Origin: a virus
Direction: 5' to 3' (one strand)
Virus record (IMG/VR): IMGVR_UViG_3300030389_001204
Location: 1-30,088 of that record
Length of the DNA: 30,088 nucleotides
The position numbers and the translations under genes were made by a program. The notes under the pieces are model-generated. The model ran no database searches and had not been told where the DNA came from. It saw only the letters and a list, made by a program, of their open reading frames with translations. Shown here piece by piece: positions 22,546 through 30,088 of this stretch; position 1 is the stretch's first letter; every line of letters starts with the position of its first letter.

Positions 22546-22997
22546 AAACAAAAGATGTAATGCCTTTTAAGAAAAAGATGTGGCTGATACTTGGCGGTAA
22601 GCTTGTCACAAGAATATTACAAGACACCGATAAGGGTATAAGTCAGGATGGAGCTGGTACAAAGTTTCCTAAATATAGTGATGATTACGAAGCAAAGAAG
22701 AAAGCTGGAAAAGCTGGACCTAAGGGTGTTTCTAATAATAGACAGACTTCACCACCTAATCTTAGATTGACAGGTGTTATGCTTAATTCTTTAAAGGCTC
22801 AGAAGCCTACAAGTTCTAGTGTTGAATTAAATTATAGGGATGGTCTAAAGTTTGAAGGTAATGCTAAAAGAAAAAGAAATGTGTATGGCTTAAATGATAA
22901 GAACTTTGAATTTGTTAAAGAGTTTTTTAGGGATGAGTTAGATGATAGGATAATAAAATTTAGCAGAAAAGATATTGTAATTGATTTAAAAGTATAA
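22542..22997 (+). CDS. Putative HK97 gp10-like neck / tail completion protein
   Basis: A 151-residue basic protein with features of gp10/virion-morphogenesis proteins: KFPKYSDDYEAKKKAGKAGP followed by PPNLRLTGVMLNSL, then VYGLNDKNFEFVKEFFRDEL. The pattern of F..YS..Y..KK...G......LRLTG.ML.S is characteristic. The ATG at 22542 overlaps the MuF-type stop and follows GGGAGG; an upstream TTG in the same frame is less likely. Such proteins sit in the neck or tail terminator complex. Confidence 0.68.
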   Translation: MKTKDVMPFKKKMWLILGGKLVTRILQDTDKGISQDGAGTKFPKYSDDYEAKKKAGKAGPKGVSNNRQTSPPNLRLTGVMLNSLKAQKPTSSSVELNYRDGLKFEGNAKRKRNVYGLNDKNFEFVKEFFRDELDDRIIKFSRKDIVIDLKV

Positions 22998-23066
22998 ATA
23001 TCATTATGACTATTTTTAAAAACATACACTCTAAATTAAATTTTAATAACAAAAGAGGAAGGCAGA

Positions 23067-23603
23067 ATGTCTGAAACTACAACAGAAACGGCACAAGATA
23101 CTGTGCAAGAGGTGGCTCCTCAAAGCCAGAATGAAGAACCAACAAACCCTGAAGTTGGTAATTTAATTGCTGAAAGCAAAAAGTACAGAAGCAGGGCGCA
23201 AGAAGCAGAATCTCAACTTGCTGAGTTAAGAGCCTCTCTGGAAAAGAAAAAAGAAGAGGAACTTGCAGAGCAAAATAAGTGGGAAGAATTAGCAAACAAA
23301 AGACAATCAGAATTAGATTCAATGAAATCTGACTATGAAAGACTTAAGGGTGCTGAACTAGCCTATAAAGAGGAACTGCTTAATTCATTAGGTGAGGAAG
23401 AAAGAGAAACATTTAAAGATTTATCTGTTTCTCAGTTAAGAGCCTTATCTGAAAAACTTAAAATTGAAACGCAAGAAGTGCCTTCGACAAGCTCTACACC
23501 TGCTAGGACCGCAAACACATCTAGTAAAAGTTGGGTTGATATGTCTAATGAAGAGCGTAGGGCAAACTGGGGTGCTATATTGCAAAGCTATGTTAAAAGG
23601 TAA
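23067..23603 (+). CDS. Putative capsid scaffolding protein
   Basis: A 178-residue, very acidic protein just before the major capsid gene. Residues 30-105 are a coiled coil (AESQLAELRASLEKKKEEEL and so on), followed by a Ser/Thr-rich linker with STSSTPARTANTSS and a basic C-terminal helix ending ILQSYVKR that could bind the coat protein. This layout, coiled-coil rod plus small coat-binding tip, fits scaffolds of P22/HK97-like phages, which leave the prohead or are digested on maturation. An AAGAGGAAGG site precedes the ATG. Confidence 0.8.
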   Translation: MSETTTETAQDTVQEVAPQSQNEEPTNPEVGNLIAESKKYRSRAQEAESQLAELRASLEKKKEEELAEQNKWEELANKRQSELDSMKSDYERLKGAELAYKEELLNSLGEEERETFKDLSVSQLRALSEKLKIETQEVPSTSSTPARTANTSSKSWVDMSNEERRANWGAILQSYVKR

Positions 23604-23608
23604 ATAAA

Positions 23609-24505
23609 ATGGCAAAAATGTATCAAGGTAGTGCTGCCACCGTTTCTACTGATAGTCACTTTATCCCAGAGATTTGGGGTGAAGGCATCTATAAATACTT
23701 TGAACGTAAAAGTGTTTTTCGTGGATTAGTAGATGACTATTCAGCTGTCTTTTCTGGAGCTGGATTTGGTGATGTATTACATATTCCAGAAATTAGTTTA
23801 ATTAGTGCAAGTGATAAATCTGCAGGCTCTGATGTATCTTATGATGCAACATCCACTACAGAAACTCAATTGACAGTTAATAAGCATAAATATGTCGCAA
23901 AGCTTTTTGAAGATGTTCTTGAAATACAAAGCAATGCAGATATGGTTGAACGCTATTCAAGAATGATGGGTGAAGCTCTAAGTCGTCAGGTTGATTCTGA
24001 TATTTGGACAGAGTTACAATCATTAGAAGATTCTTTGAATTTATCTGCTGATGACACACTTACAGCGGCAAAGTTTGAAGAAGCTTTGGCAACTCTAGGT
24101 GAAGCAGATGTTCCTTATATGGATGGCGATGTTTCTATGGTTGTTAATCCAACTTTGTTTGCAGACATCTTAAATCCTGCAGCAGGTATTGCACAATATT
24201 TCATTAGAAATGATGCAGTTGGCGAAGGCAATAGAGGTCTAAGGTCTGGATTAGTTGGTTCACTTTATGGTATGGATGTTTATATGTCTAATACAATAAG
24301 TACTGGCGGCAATCAAAATACAATCAGTGGCGCAATATTTCACAAGTCAGCTGTAGCTTTTGCTTCACAGCAAGATGTTAGAGTGCAAAGTGAATATTCT
24401 ATTGACGCACTAGGTACTAAAGTTGTTGCAGACTTACTGTATGGTGTCAAAAGAATAGATGACACAGACAATAAGAAAGGTCTAAAAATCCGTAACGTAG
24501 ATTAA
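23609..24505 (+). CDS. Major capsid protein (HK97 fold, P22-coat-like)
   Basis: A 298-residue protein following the scaffold gene by five bases. It begins with an N-terminal arm and FIPEIWGEGIYKYFERKSVF, then GFGDVLHIPEI and LTVNKHKYVAKLFEDVLEIQ, the segment that precedes the long spine helix in HK97-fold coats. The domain MVVNPTLFADIL, with YGMDVYMSN and SAVAFASQQDVRVQSEYS, is highly typical of phage coats. Its stop lies in a 14-base palindrome, and a strong hairpin follows, which would help set high levels of this transcript. Confidence 0.88.
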   Translation: MAKMYQGSAATVSTDSHFIPEIWGEGIYKYFERKSVFRGLVDDYSAVFSGAGFGDVLHIPEISLISASDKSAGSDVSYDATSTTETQLTVNKHKYVAKLFEDVLEIQSNADMVERYSRMMGEALSRQVDSDIWTELQSLEDSLNLSADDTLTAAKFEEALATLGEADVPYMDGDVSMVVNPTLFADILNPAAGIAQYFIRNDAVGEGNRGLRSGLVGSLYGMDVYMSNTISTGGNQNTISGAIFHKSAVAFASQQDVRVQSEYSIDALGTKVVADLLYGVKRIDDTDNKKGLKIRNVD

Positions 24506-24543
24506 TCTACATTAATTAGGTGGGGGTGGTTAATTCCACCCTC
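24497..24543 (+). terminator. Palindrome and hairpin after the capsid gene
   Basis: GTAGATTAATCTAC (24497-24510) is a perfect palindrome that contains the capsid stop codon. GGGGGTGG (24522-24529) and CCACCCTC (24536-24543) form an eight-base stem with one G-U pair and loop TTAATT. The next bases, ATTTAAAAGG, lack a T run, so partial termination or 3'-end protection is more likely than full termination. Confidence 0.55.
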
Positions 24544-24559
24544 ATTTAAAAGGTTTATT

Positions 24560-24778
24560 ATGCAATATTGGTTACAAAAAAAGACAAACAGAATGGAAAG
24601 GCTTGAAGATGAAGTGTTTGAAAAACACCCTGAAAAGCTTGAATTATTAGAAAGACAGGGGTTTATAAGGGTTACAAGCGAAAGCAACCACGAGCCATAT
24701 AAAAAACGCTCTAAAAAGGCATCCATTAAGAAAACAGTAAAGAAAGTTGCTAAGAAGGTAACTAAAAAGAAAAAATAA
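24560..24778 (+). CDS. Small protein with a histone-H1-like lysine tail
   Basis: A 72-residue protein. Residues 1-40 form an amphipathic helical part (MERLEDEVFEKHPEKLELLE, then RQGFIRV), and the last 25 are Lys-rich with KKTVKKVAKKVTKKKK, a repeat reminiscent of histone H1 and bacterial Hc-type tails. It sits between capsid and a small virion protein, so it could condense or bind DNA inside the head or attach to the capsid. A weak AAAAGG site precedes the ATG. Confidence 0.62.
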   Translation: MQYWLQKKTNRMERLEDEVFEKHPEKLELLERQGFIRVTSESNHEPYKKRSKKASIKKTVKKVAKKVTKKKK

Positions 24779-24782
24779 ATAT

Positions 24783-24810
24783 ACAAAGCACGATTCCGTT
24801 CACGCTTTGT
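24783..24810 (+). other. Hairpin before the small virion gene
   Basis: ACAAAGC (24783-24789) and GCTTTGT (24804-24810) form a seven-base stem with a 14-base loop. It lies in the 56-base gap between the Lys-rich gene and the next one, whose AGGAAGG site follows. It could be a processing or attenuation element; there is no T run. Confidence 0.4.
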
Positions 24811-24834
24811 CATTAGCTTAGGAAGGAAGGGAAA

Positions 24835-25179
24835 ATGGCAGACTTACACACTTATTCTGTACAAGAATCACTAAATACAACTGTTGGAGGTACATGGACA
24901 GTAGCCTCGGCAGGAACCGCTGGAAGTTCAGCAGACGTAAATAATACAACTCACAAATTATTAGCAAGTAGTTCTGGAACAATTGGAGTTCATTCGGCAG
25001 TAGAGATTTATTTCAACTTTACTACATCAGAAACAAATGTAAATGCTAGTAATGATTTAATACTACCAAAAAATACACTAACATTTTTGACAGTGCCGAG
25101 AGGTTTTGGCAACACAATATATTTCAATTATAATTCTACAAGTACCACAACTGGTGCTGTAAGAATAGTGGAGGTATAA
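24835..25179 (+). CDS. Small beta-rich virion protein, possible head decoration or fibre-linked protein
   Basis: A 114-residue protein rich in Thr, Ser, Asn and Gly with alternating short strands (GTWTVASAGTAG, AVEIYFNFTTSET, LTFLTVPRGFG, TIYFNYNSTS). It has no cysteine and few charges, as in decoration proteins and other external virion parts. It lies between capsid genes and the tail fibre gene, and its stop shares a base with the fibre start (TAATG). Exact role unknown. Confidence 0.55.
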   Translation: MADLHTYSVQESLNTTVGGTWTVASAGTAGSSADVNNTTHKLLASSSGTIGVHSAVEIYFNFTTSETNVNASNDLILPKNTLTFLTVPRGFGNTIYFNYNSTSTTTGAVRIVEV

Positions 25180-28100
25180 TGCAAAGTTCAATGTTAAAAG
25201 CTATTGTTGAAGATTTTGGCAATGGTGGTACAATAGATGGCGATTTAGTAGTATCTGGTGATTTAACTGTATCAGGCGGTGGCTCATTAAGTTTTGATGA
25301 GATTATAGAAGGTACACAGCAAATAAAAGTAACCAGTACAACTGCATTGCTAGTTGAGAAAGCTGATGGAACAGATGTATTCACAGTAGATACAACTAAC
25401 TCAGCAGTAGAGGTTGGTGGTCATTTAACCTTACCAGATGCAAGTGGTTCTGGTGGGGTTTTAAAACTTGGTGCAAGTGAAGATATACAAATATACCATG
25501 ATGGTAGCAATTCATATCTTGATCATTTAAACACTGGTAACTTAAACATAAGAAGTTTAAGGCATGGTGGTGATATAAAATTTCATACTGAAGCAAGTGA
25601 TGGCACTCAACATTCAATATTAACTCTTTCTAATGATAGTTCTGCTACTTTTTCTGGAGACGTAACTGTATCTAAATCATCCGATGGTGGCGATTCATCA
25701 CTTACTATTAATAACTCAGCATCTCACGGCTCTACTGATGAAACTGCATCTTTAAAATTTCAACAAGCTGGATATACTGGTGGTAAAATAGTTTCAAATA
25801 GAGCTTTTAATTATTCTTCTGCTGGTAATAGAGATAGCACATTACAGTTTTATACTTCTCAAGATGCTACAGACACTTTAGCTATGACCATAGATGCCAA
25901 TCAAAACGTTGGTATAGGAGATGCAAGCCCCGATTATAAATTAGATGTCGAAACTACAGCTAATTCAGATGTAACAGTAGCAAATTTTCAAAGTGCAATA
26001 GATGCTAATGGAGAACATTCTATAATACGAGTTGGTCATGGTAGTAAAGCCGCTTATATGGGGTTATTATTAAACTCATCAGATACTGCATACTTTGGTA
26101 TTGATGACAACCCAGATGATGGCAATGGAATATATGTAAATGAGTCAGCTAGTGTTGGTATCGGAACGAAAAACCCCAATGTAAAAAATCACATTTTTGG
26201 TGGTAGTGCAAGTCAAGAAAACATATTATTAAAAGTTCAATCAAATGCTGTAACCAATGATGGAAGTCTTAGTACATCAATATTACTTGCAAATTCTACT
26301 GGCTTAGACTCTACTCACGGAGCAAAGATACAAGCAATTAGGACTGGCTCTGGAACAGATGATTTAGTATTTCATACATTTAACTCAAGTCTAATAGAAG
26401 CAATGCGTATAGACTCAAGCCAAAATGTTGGTATAGGTTCATCGCCTATAGTTAGGTTAGGTCAAAAACTTTCAACGGCTACAAGTGCTAATTATGGTGG
26501 TGCTTCTTTAAATACATACTCCACTGACAATGGTCATTCTTCAGTATTGGATTTTAATAAAAGTGGTAACGCTACTATTGGTTCACATACAGCAGTAGCT
26601 GATGATGAAGATTTAGGATATATAATATTTAGAGGCTCAGATGGAGTAGAATTTCTTGATGCTTGTTATATAAGAGCAAATGTAGATGGTGCGGTTACTG
26701 GTGGTGGTACAAATGATATGCCGGGTCGTCTAACTTTTTGGACAACAGCAGATGGTAGCTCATCTCCAACTGAAAGAATGAGAATTGATTCATCAGGCAA
26801 GGTCGGGATAGCTGGAAATATATCTTTAAATAAATCATCAGCCAATCAATACATATTAAAAAATACTGGTGGTAGTTTAAGATTAAAACACGAAGGCACA
26901 AGTGCTGGCGATGACATAATACTTGAGTTAAGTGATGGTGGTAAACAACACATATTTGACCACGATGGTTCGTCTACCTTTGCTGGTGCAATTACTTCTG
27001 GTGGTAATGTAAACATTCCCGCTGGAAATCTTTTGTATTTAGATGGTGGCACAGATACATATATATATCAAGAAACAGATAATAAAATTTCTTTCGCTAC
27101 TAATTCTGGTGTTAGATTGTCTATTGACAACAGTTCTGCTACTTTTTCTGGTATTTTAAATGTATCTGGAGCTGGTTTAAAGATTACTGGTGCAAACACA
27201 GCTCATTTAGCATCTTCATTAGTTTTTGGTCAAGACACATCAGCTTTATCTCAAATTCGTGCTTATGGTGCTGATGATTCAACTGCTGGTACTCTTGAAT
27301 TTAGAATGACCAGTAGTGCTGGGGCAGTTAATCAAGGTGTAATGAAACTTGATGTCAACTCCCGAATCTCGCTTACAAATAATGATGCTGGTGGTAGCGG
27401 TGGTTCAGATGGTTTAAGCGCAAATACAATCTTTGGATATTTGGCAGGTCAGGACATCGCTTCAGGTGGTGTGGATAACACCTATTTCGGACACAAAGCA
27501 GGCTCAAATAACGCTACTGGCGATGACAACACCTTTGTCGGTTCAAATGCGGGTAAAGGTTCACATGGAAATAGCCATAGTAGCAATGTTGGCGTAGGCT
27601 CAGATGCTTTATTAGCTGTTAGTACAGGTAGTTATAACGCAGTAATGGGTAATGCTGCAGCAAAAGCTATGACTGACGGACATAATAACATAGCTATTGG
27701 AAATCAAGCTTTAATGACATCTACAAGTGCTGGTATATGTGTTGTAATTGGTGATGATGCCATGAAAAATGGTAATGCGACACAAGATGGTACGATTGCT
27801 ATCGGTGGTTCTGCTCTTTACGCATTGACAACTGGAGCTGGAAATACGGCAGTTGGTCATCAAGCCTTAGATGCTACTGCCACTGGGCAGTACAATACTG
27901 CTGTTGGATTTGAAGCATTGACTTCTTTACCAGACGGAGGAGACCAAAATACTGCCATAGGATGGAAGGCTCTTCATAGTGCTACAAGTTCCGCTTGTGA
28001 TAATTTAACCGCACTGGGTTATAAAGCTGGGTTTCAAATAAGCACTGGTTTTAACAATACTTTCATAGGTGCAAATGTTGATGCAAATACTGGAAATTTT

Positions 28101-28598
28101 GATAATGTAACTGCTATTGGTAATAATTTTGAAGCTGATGCAAGTGATGGTGTATTTCTTGGGAATACAAGTGTTTCAGTAATTAAAGCACAAGTTACAA
28201 GCATAACTGCATATTCTTCTGATGAGAGAACTAAAAAAGACATAAAAGATTACGACCTAAAAGGTGTTGATTTTATAAAAGATTTACAGTTAAAAACTTA
28301 TGTTTATAAAAATCCAGCAGACTATCCAGATGAAATAAGAAGTGATAAATGGGATAAAAAAGATGAAGATGGTAATTTATTATATGAAAAACCAAAAGAC
28401 TCAAGTGCAACACAAGTTGGATTAATTGCACAAGAGGTCGAAGAAGCACTTGCAAAACATAATGTTGGAAATACAGAAACGTATGCACCTACCCAAGACA
28501 GTGGTATTAAGACTTTAACTTATGGAAATCTTATTTTTCCTTTAATTAAAGCTGTGCAGGAATTATCTGCAAGAGTAGAAGAATTAGAAAAGAAATAA
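25179..28598 (+). CDS. Tail fibre / spike with S74 intramolecular chaperone
   Basis: A 1139-residue trimeric-fibre candidate. The N-terminal part has repeats such as DLVVSGDLTVSGGGSL and SNDSSATFSGDVTV. IDSSQNVGIG-type units recur three times with variation. Residues about 745-985 are G-NNTAVG-like repeats (GDDNTFVGSNAG, GHNNIAIGNQAL, GAGNTAVGHQAL, GQYNTAVGFEAL) as in YadA-type beta-roll heads. The C-terminus is a peptidase_S74 chaperone beginning SDERTKKDI, with the expected cleavage before Ser1014 and Lys1019 in the dyad, and VGLIAQEVEEAL later. It would trimerise the fibre and then cut itself off (126 residues). It ends in a coiled coil. Confidence 0.85.
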   Translation: MQSSMLKAIVEDFGNGGTIDGDLVVSGDLTVSGGGSLSFDEIIEGTQQIKVTSTTALLVEKADGTDVFTVDTTNSAVEVGGHLTLPDASGSGGVLKLGASEDIQIYHDGSNSYLDHLNTGNLNIRSLRHGGDIKFHTEASDGTQHSILTLSNDSSATFSGDVTVSKSSDGGDSSLTINNSASHGSTDETASLKFQQAGYTGGKIVSNRAFNYSSAGNRDSTLQFYTSQDATDTLAMTIDANQNVGIGDASPDYKLDVETTANSDVTVANFQSAIDANGEHSIIRVGHGSKAAYMGLLLNSSDTAYFGIDDNPDDGNGIYVNESASVGIGTKNPNVKNHIFGGSASQENILLKVQSNAVTNDGSLSTSILLANSTGLDSTHGAKIQAIRTGSGTDDLVFHTFNSSLIEAMRIDSSQNVGIGSSPIVRLGQKLSTATSANYGGASLNTYSTDNGHSSVLDFNKSGNATIGSHTAVADDEDLGYIIFRGSDGVEFLDACYIRANVDGAVTGGGTNDMPGRLTFWTTADGSSSPTERMRIDSSGKVGIAGNISLNKSSANQYILKNTGGSLRLKHEGTSAGDDIILELSDGGKQHIFDHDGSSTFAGAITSGGNVNIPAGNLLYLDGGTDTYIYQETDNKISFATNSGVRLSIDNSSATFSGILNVSGAGLKITGANTAHLASSLVFGQDTSALSQIRAYGADDSTAGTLEFRMTSSAGAVNQGVMKLDVNSRISLTNNDAGGSGGSDGLSANTIFGYLAGQDIASGGVDNTYFGHKAGSNNATGDDNTFVGSNAGKGSHGNSHSSNVGVGSDALLAVSTGSYNAVMGNAAAKAMTDGHNNIAIGNQALMTSTSAGICVVIGDDAMKNGNATQDGTIAIGGSALYALTTGAGNTAVGHQALDATATGQYNTAVGFEALTSLPDGGDQNTAIGWKALHSATSSACDNLTALGYKAGFQISTGFNNTFIGANVDANTGNFDNVTAIGNNFEADASDGVFLGNTSVSVIKAQVTSITAYSSDERTKKDIKDYDLKGVDFIKDLQLKTYVYKNPADYPDEIRSDKWDKKDEDGNLLYEKPKDSSATQVGLIAQEVEEALAKHNVGNTETYAPTQDSGIKTLTYGNLIFPLIKAVQELSARVEELEKK

Positions 28599-28620
28599 TT
28601 AACTAACATAAGGAAAAACA

Positions 28621-28872
28621 ATGGCTAAAAAAGAAAATCAAATGCCTAAACTTGTTCTTAATGGTGTTGAGTATGATGTCAATAAGGACTTAAATGATGA
28701 GCAAAAGCAGATGTATCTACATCTTGAAAACATAGAATCAAAGATAAATAGCAATAACTTTATTCAACAGCAACTAGCAGTAAATAAAGATGCTTTTATT
28801 AGATTGTTAGAAGAGTCTCTTGCTAAATCAAATGACCCTTCTCCACATGATCCAGGAGATGAAAACGACTAA
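28621..28872 (+). CDS. Small conserved-type phage protein (DUF6447-like)
   Basis: An 83-residue acidic protein after an AAGG site. It begins with a short strand unit (PKLVLNGVEYDVNKDLNDEQ) and continues as a helix (MYLHLENIESKINSNNFIQ), which is how DUF6447-type phage proteins look; the family name is from memory. It ends in a disordered DPSPHDPGDEND. Its stop overlaps the next start. Function unknown. Confidence 0.6.
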   Translation: MAKKENQMPKLVLNGVEYDVNKDLNDEQKQMYLHLENIESKINSNNFIQQQLAVNKDAFIRLLEESLAKSNDPSPHDPGDEND

Positions 28873-29162
28873 TGATTATTAGATGTGCCTATGACCATGA
28901 TGTGGTAATTCATTTTAATAATAAAAAAGGAATGACTAAAAAAGTAAAGTTGGCTGATGGAACTTTTACTACATTAACATATCCAAGTAGTAAGAACTAC
29001 TTTCTTAGAAATGGTGAGGACATTATTAAAAAAAGTGACTCATTTAAAACCATAGAAGAAGCGTATGTGAAAGAGTGTGAAAATTTAAAAGACTCTGATG
29101 GTCATGGGCGTATTGATATTGTCAAACATAAAATAGTAGAACATAAGGTTGTTGAAAGATGA
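28872..29162 (+). CDS. Hypothetical protein
   Basis: A 96-residue protein with a strand-rich start (MIIRCAYDHDVVIHFNNKKG) and a charged helix-rich end with the repeat-like KHKIVEHKVVER. It is coupled by TAATG to the gene before and by ATGA to a tiny frame after it. No family recognised; position after the fibre suggests an accessory role. Confidence 0.6.
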   Translation: MIIRCAYDHDVVIHFNNKKGMTKKVKLADGTFTTLTYPSSKNYFLRNGEDIIKKSDSFKTIEEAYVKECENLKDSDGHGRIDIVKHKIVEHKVVER

Positions 29163-29215
29163 ATAATACAAGTACATCATATGATATTCCAGTTAAGTAT
29201 ATTTTTGTTAAATGA
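29159..29215 (+). CDS. 18-residue micro-frame between two genes
   Basis: ATG 29159 to TGA 29213-29215 encodes MNNTSTSYDIPVKYIFVK and has ATGA overlaps at both ends, which is how genuine genes join in this genome. The DIPVKYI part resembles HISVKWM at the N-terminus of the following membrane protein, so it may be a leftover of a duplicated start or a leader peptide for coupled translation. Chance is possible at this size. Confidence 0.35.
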   Translation: MNNTSTSYDIPVKYIFVK

Positions 29216-29487
29216 AAAAAACATTAAATGATGAGTTGCAAATTCACATATCAGTTAAATGGATGGTTCAAATACTAATTATGGTTTTTACACTTACAGG
29301 AGCATGGTTTACAATAAATTCAAATATTAGTGACAATACAAAAGAAATAGAAAGCATTAAAGAAGCTTTAATTGAATTTGAAGAAAGCCTTGATGAAAGA
29401 ATGAACCCATTAGAAGCAGAAAGAGAGCAAAGATTAGCAGAGATGAATAAAAGCTTGTTAGATAAAGTACTGAGAAAAAGCGATTGA
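29212..29487 (+). CDS. Membrane-anchored coiled-coil protein
   Basis: A 91-residue protein with an N-terminal membrane segment (residues about 16-35, WMVQILIMVFTLTGAWF) and then a charged coiled coil (EIESIKEALIEFEESLDERM). The shape, one anchor and a rod, occurs in small lysis-related proteins (holin or spanin type) and in phage envelope proteins. No lipobox is present. It is coupled to a second protein of the same shape by TGATG, so the two probably act together. Confidence 0.62.
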   Translation: MKKTLNDELQIHISVKWMVQILIMVFTLTGAWFTINSNISDNTKEIESIKEALIEFEESLDERMNPLEAEREQRLAEMNKSLLDKVLRKSD

Positions 29488-29804
29488 TGGATTTTATAGC
29501 ACTATATGGCGAAGCGGGAATGATAGGTGTAGTTGGTGCTATGTTTGTTTATTTAGTAATCAGTATGTCAAATAAATCAGCAAGGCAACAAGAAGAGTTA
29601 GAGGCTTTAAAAGTAGAAAATAGAGGCCAATCGGAAACTCTTGAAAACATGGAAGGGATGATTATTAAATTAATTGCTAGATGGAATCAATCAGATGATA
29701 AGTTAGATAGGAAATTTGATGCCCTTACAAAAGAGGTGAATGATTTAGATAACCAGGTATCACGAATAGATGGAAGTCTATCGAGAATAAATGGAAAGCA
29801 TTAA
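29487..29804 (+). CDS. Membrane-anchored coiled-coil protein
   Basis: A 105-residue protein. An N-terminal membrane segment (about 9-27, GEAGMIGVVGAMFVYLVISM) is followed by a long coiled coil (ARQQEELEALKVENRG and later DALTKEVNDLDNQVSRIDGS). The ATG at 29487 shares a base with the previous TGA; a TTG one codon earlier is less likely. Together with the preceding gene it is the best candidate for a membrane pair with lysis or envelope function, since no endolysin or canonical holin is seen. The stop overlaps the next start (TAATG). Confidence 0.62.
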   Translation: MDFIALYGEAGMIGVVGAMFVYLVISMSNKSARQQEELEALKVENRGQSETLENMEGMIIKLIARWNQSDDKLDRKFDALTKEVNDLDNQVSRIDGSLSRINGKH

Positions 29805-30082
29805 TGGCAAAAGACCCTAGATTAAAAAGATTTGGTTTGCGTGGATACAATAAACCAAAAAGAACTCCAGGACATAAGTCTAAGAGCCATATTGTATTGG
29901 CTAAATCTGGAAGCAAGATAAAGCTGATTCGATTTGGTCAGCAAGGAGTTAGGGGTGCTGGAAAGAATCCTAAAACAAAAGCTGGAAAGGCTCGCAGAAA
30001 ATCATTCTTGGCTAGACATAGAAAAAATATTAACAGGGGTAGAATGTCTGCAGCTTATTGGGCAGCAAAGGTGAAGTGGTAA
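29804..30082 (+). CDS. Small very basic conserved-type phage protein (DUF6321-like)
   Basis: A 92-residue, very basic protein: RLKRFGLRGYNKPKRTPGHK, then SHIVLAKSGSKIKLIRFGQQ, GVRGAGKNPKTKAGKARRKS and a final GRMSAAYWAAKVKW. I recall this motif order (YNKPKRTP..., KLIRFGQQG..GA, MSAAYWA.K.KW) from small phage proteins of a DUF6321-like family, which are common beside capsid and terminase genes; the family name is unverified. Function unknown; DNA binding is inferred from charge. Its stop overlaps a further start at 30082. Confidence 0.68.
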   Translation: MAKDPRLKRFGLRGYNKPKRTPGHKSKSHIVLAKSGSKIKLIRFGQQGVRGAGKNPKTKAGKARRKSFLARHRKNINRGRMSAAYWAAKVKW

Positions 30083-30088
30083 TGGATT
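30082..30088 (+). CDS. Start of the small gene cut by the window edge
   Basis: An ATG at 30082 shares a base with the preceding TAA and follows AAAGGTG at a suitable distance. Only ATG GAT T is visible. If the sequence is circular, the frame continues at positions 1-2 (TAT) into the 1-95 frame, completing a 33-residue protein. Confidence 0.55.

Noticed and set aside
23006-23074. 22-codon frame before the scaffold gene
   Set aside because: No ribosome-binding site and no coupling to the preceding gene; low-complexity AT sequence.
24502-24813. 103-codon frame on the minus strand
   Set aside because: Antisense to the Lys-rich gene; its Phe/Leu-rich product is the complement of AAG/AAA-rich codons. 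All convincing genes are on the + strand.
25396-28488. Several minus-strand frames opposite the fibre gene
   Set aside because: They arise from repeated low-complexity codons of the fibre, show no ribosome-binding sites and have no start/stop coupling.
1-30088. tRNA genes, CRISPR arrays, insertion sequences, integrase or attachment sites
   Set aside because: None were seen on reading; non-coding gaps are short and hold only the hairpins, repeats and promoters listed.

Overview
The window reads as a tailed-phage genome, most likely a siphovirus: terminase, portal, HK97/P22-type coat, tail tube, frameshifted tail assembly chaperones, a tape measure protein and a self-cleaving tail fibre are all present, with no tail sheath. 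It is AT-rich, every gene is on the + strand, and genes are packed with ATGA, TAATG or TGATG start/stop overlaps. Style and gene content resemble uncultured marine phages. The host cannot be named from the sequence. I see no tRNA, integrase, CRISPR array or insertion sequence.

The two ends of the window join in frame. The ATG at 30082 continues through position 30088 into position 1 and on to the stop at 93-95, giving an intact 33-codon gene with tight overlaps at both ends. The simplest reading is that this is a complete circular or circularly permuted genome of 30,088 bp, opened inside a small gene. The gene order agrees, because the head-tail connector at the start of the window follows the capsid block at its end.

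Layout. 1-8491: head-tail joining and tail genes (connector, tail terminator, tail tube, G and G-T chaperones through a GGGAAAC -1 frameshift site, tape measure, two tail-tip proteins). 8492-8707: non-coding segment with a structured RNA or terminator element, repeats and a promoter. 8708-14862: early-type operon of many small genes: HTH protein, a zinc microprotein, two tiny membrane proteins, an SSB-like protein, an HNH nuclease, a replication-initiator-like protein, zinc-ribbon proteins, a TET-associated-type glycosyltransferase and an NDP-sugar epimerase. 14863-18028: a second operon with a matching promoter and leader, encoding an amidoligase, a class II glutamine amidotransferase, a gamma-glutamylcyclotransferase-like protein and a conserved His-rich protein. 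18090-19296: small, mostly very basic proteins and a small-terminase candidate. 19293-24505: TerL, portal, MuF-type protein, neck protein, scaffold, major capsid protein. 24560-30088: Lys-rich protein, small virion protein, 1139-residue fibre with an S74 chaperone, then small coiled-coil membrane proteins and a basic conserved protein.

The most interesting part is 13160-18028. A DNA-type glycosyltransferase with its own sugar epimerase sits beside an amide-bond cassette (ligase, ammonia source, gamma-glutamyl cleavage). Together they suggest a chemical modification system acting on phage DNA, a protein or the cell wall. The replication set is minimal (initiator-like, SSB-like, HNH), and no endolysin is recognisable, which matters if the genome is complete.
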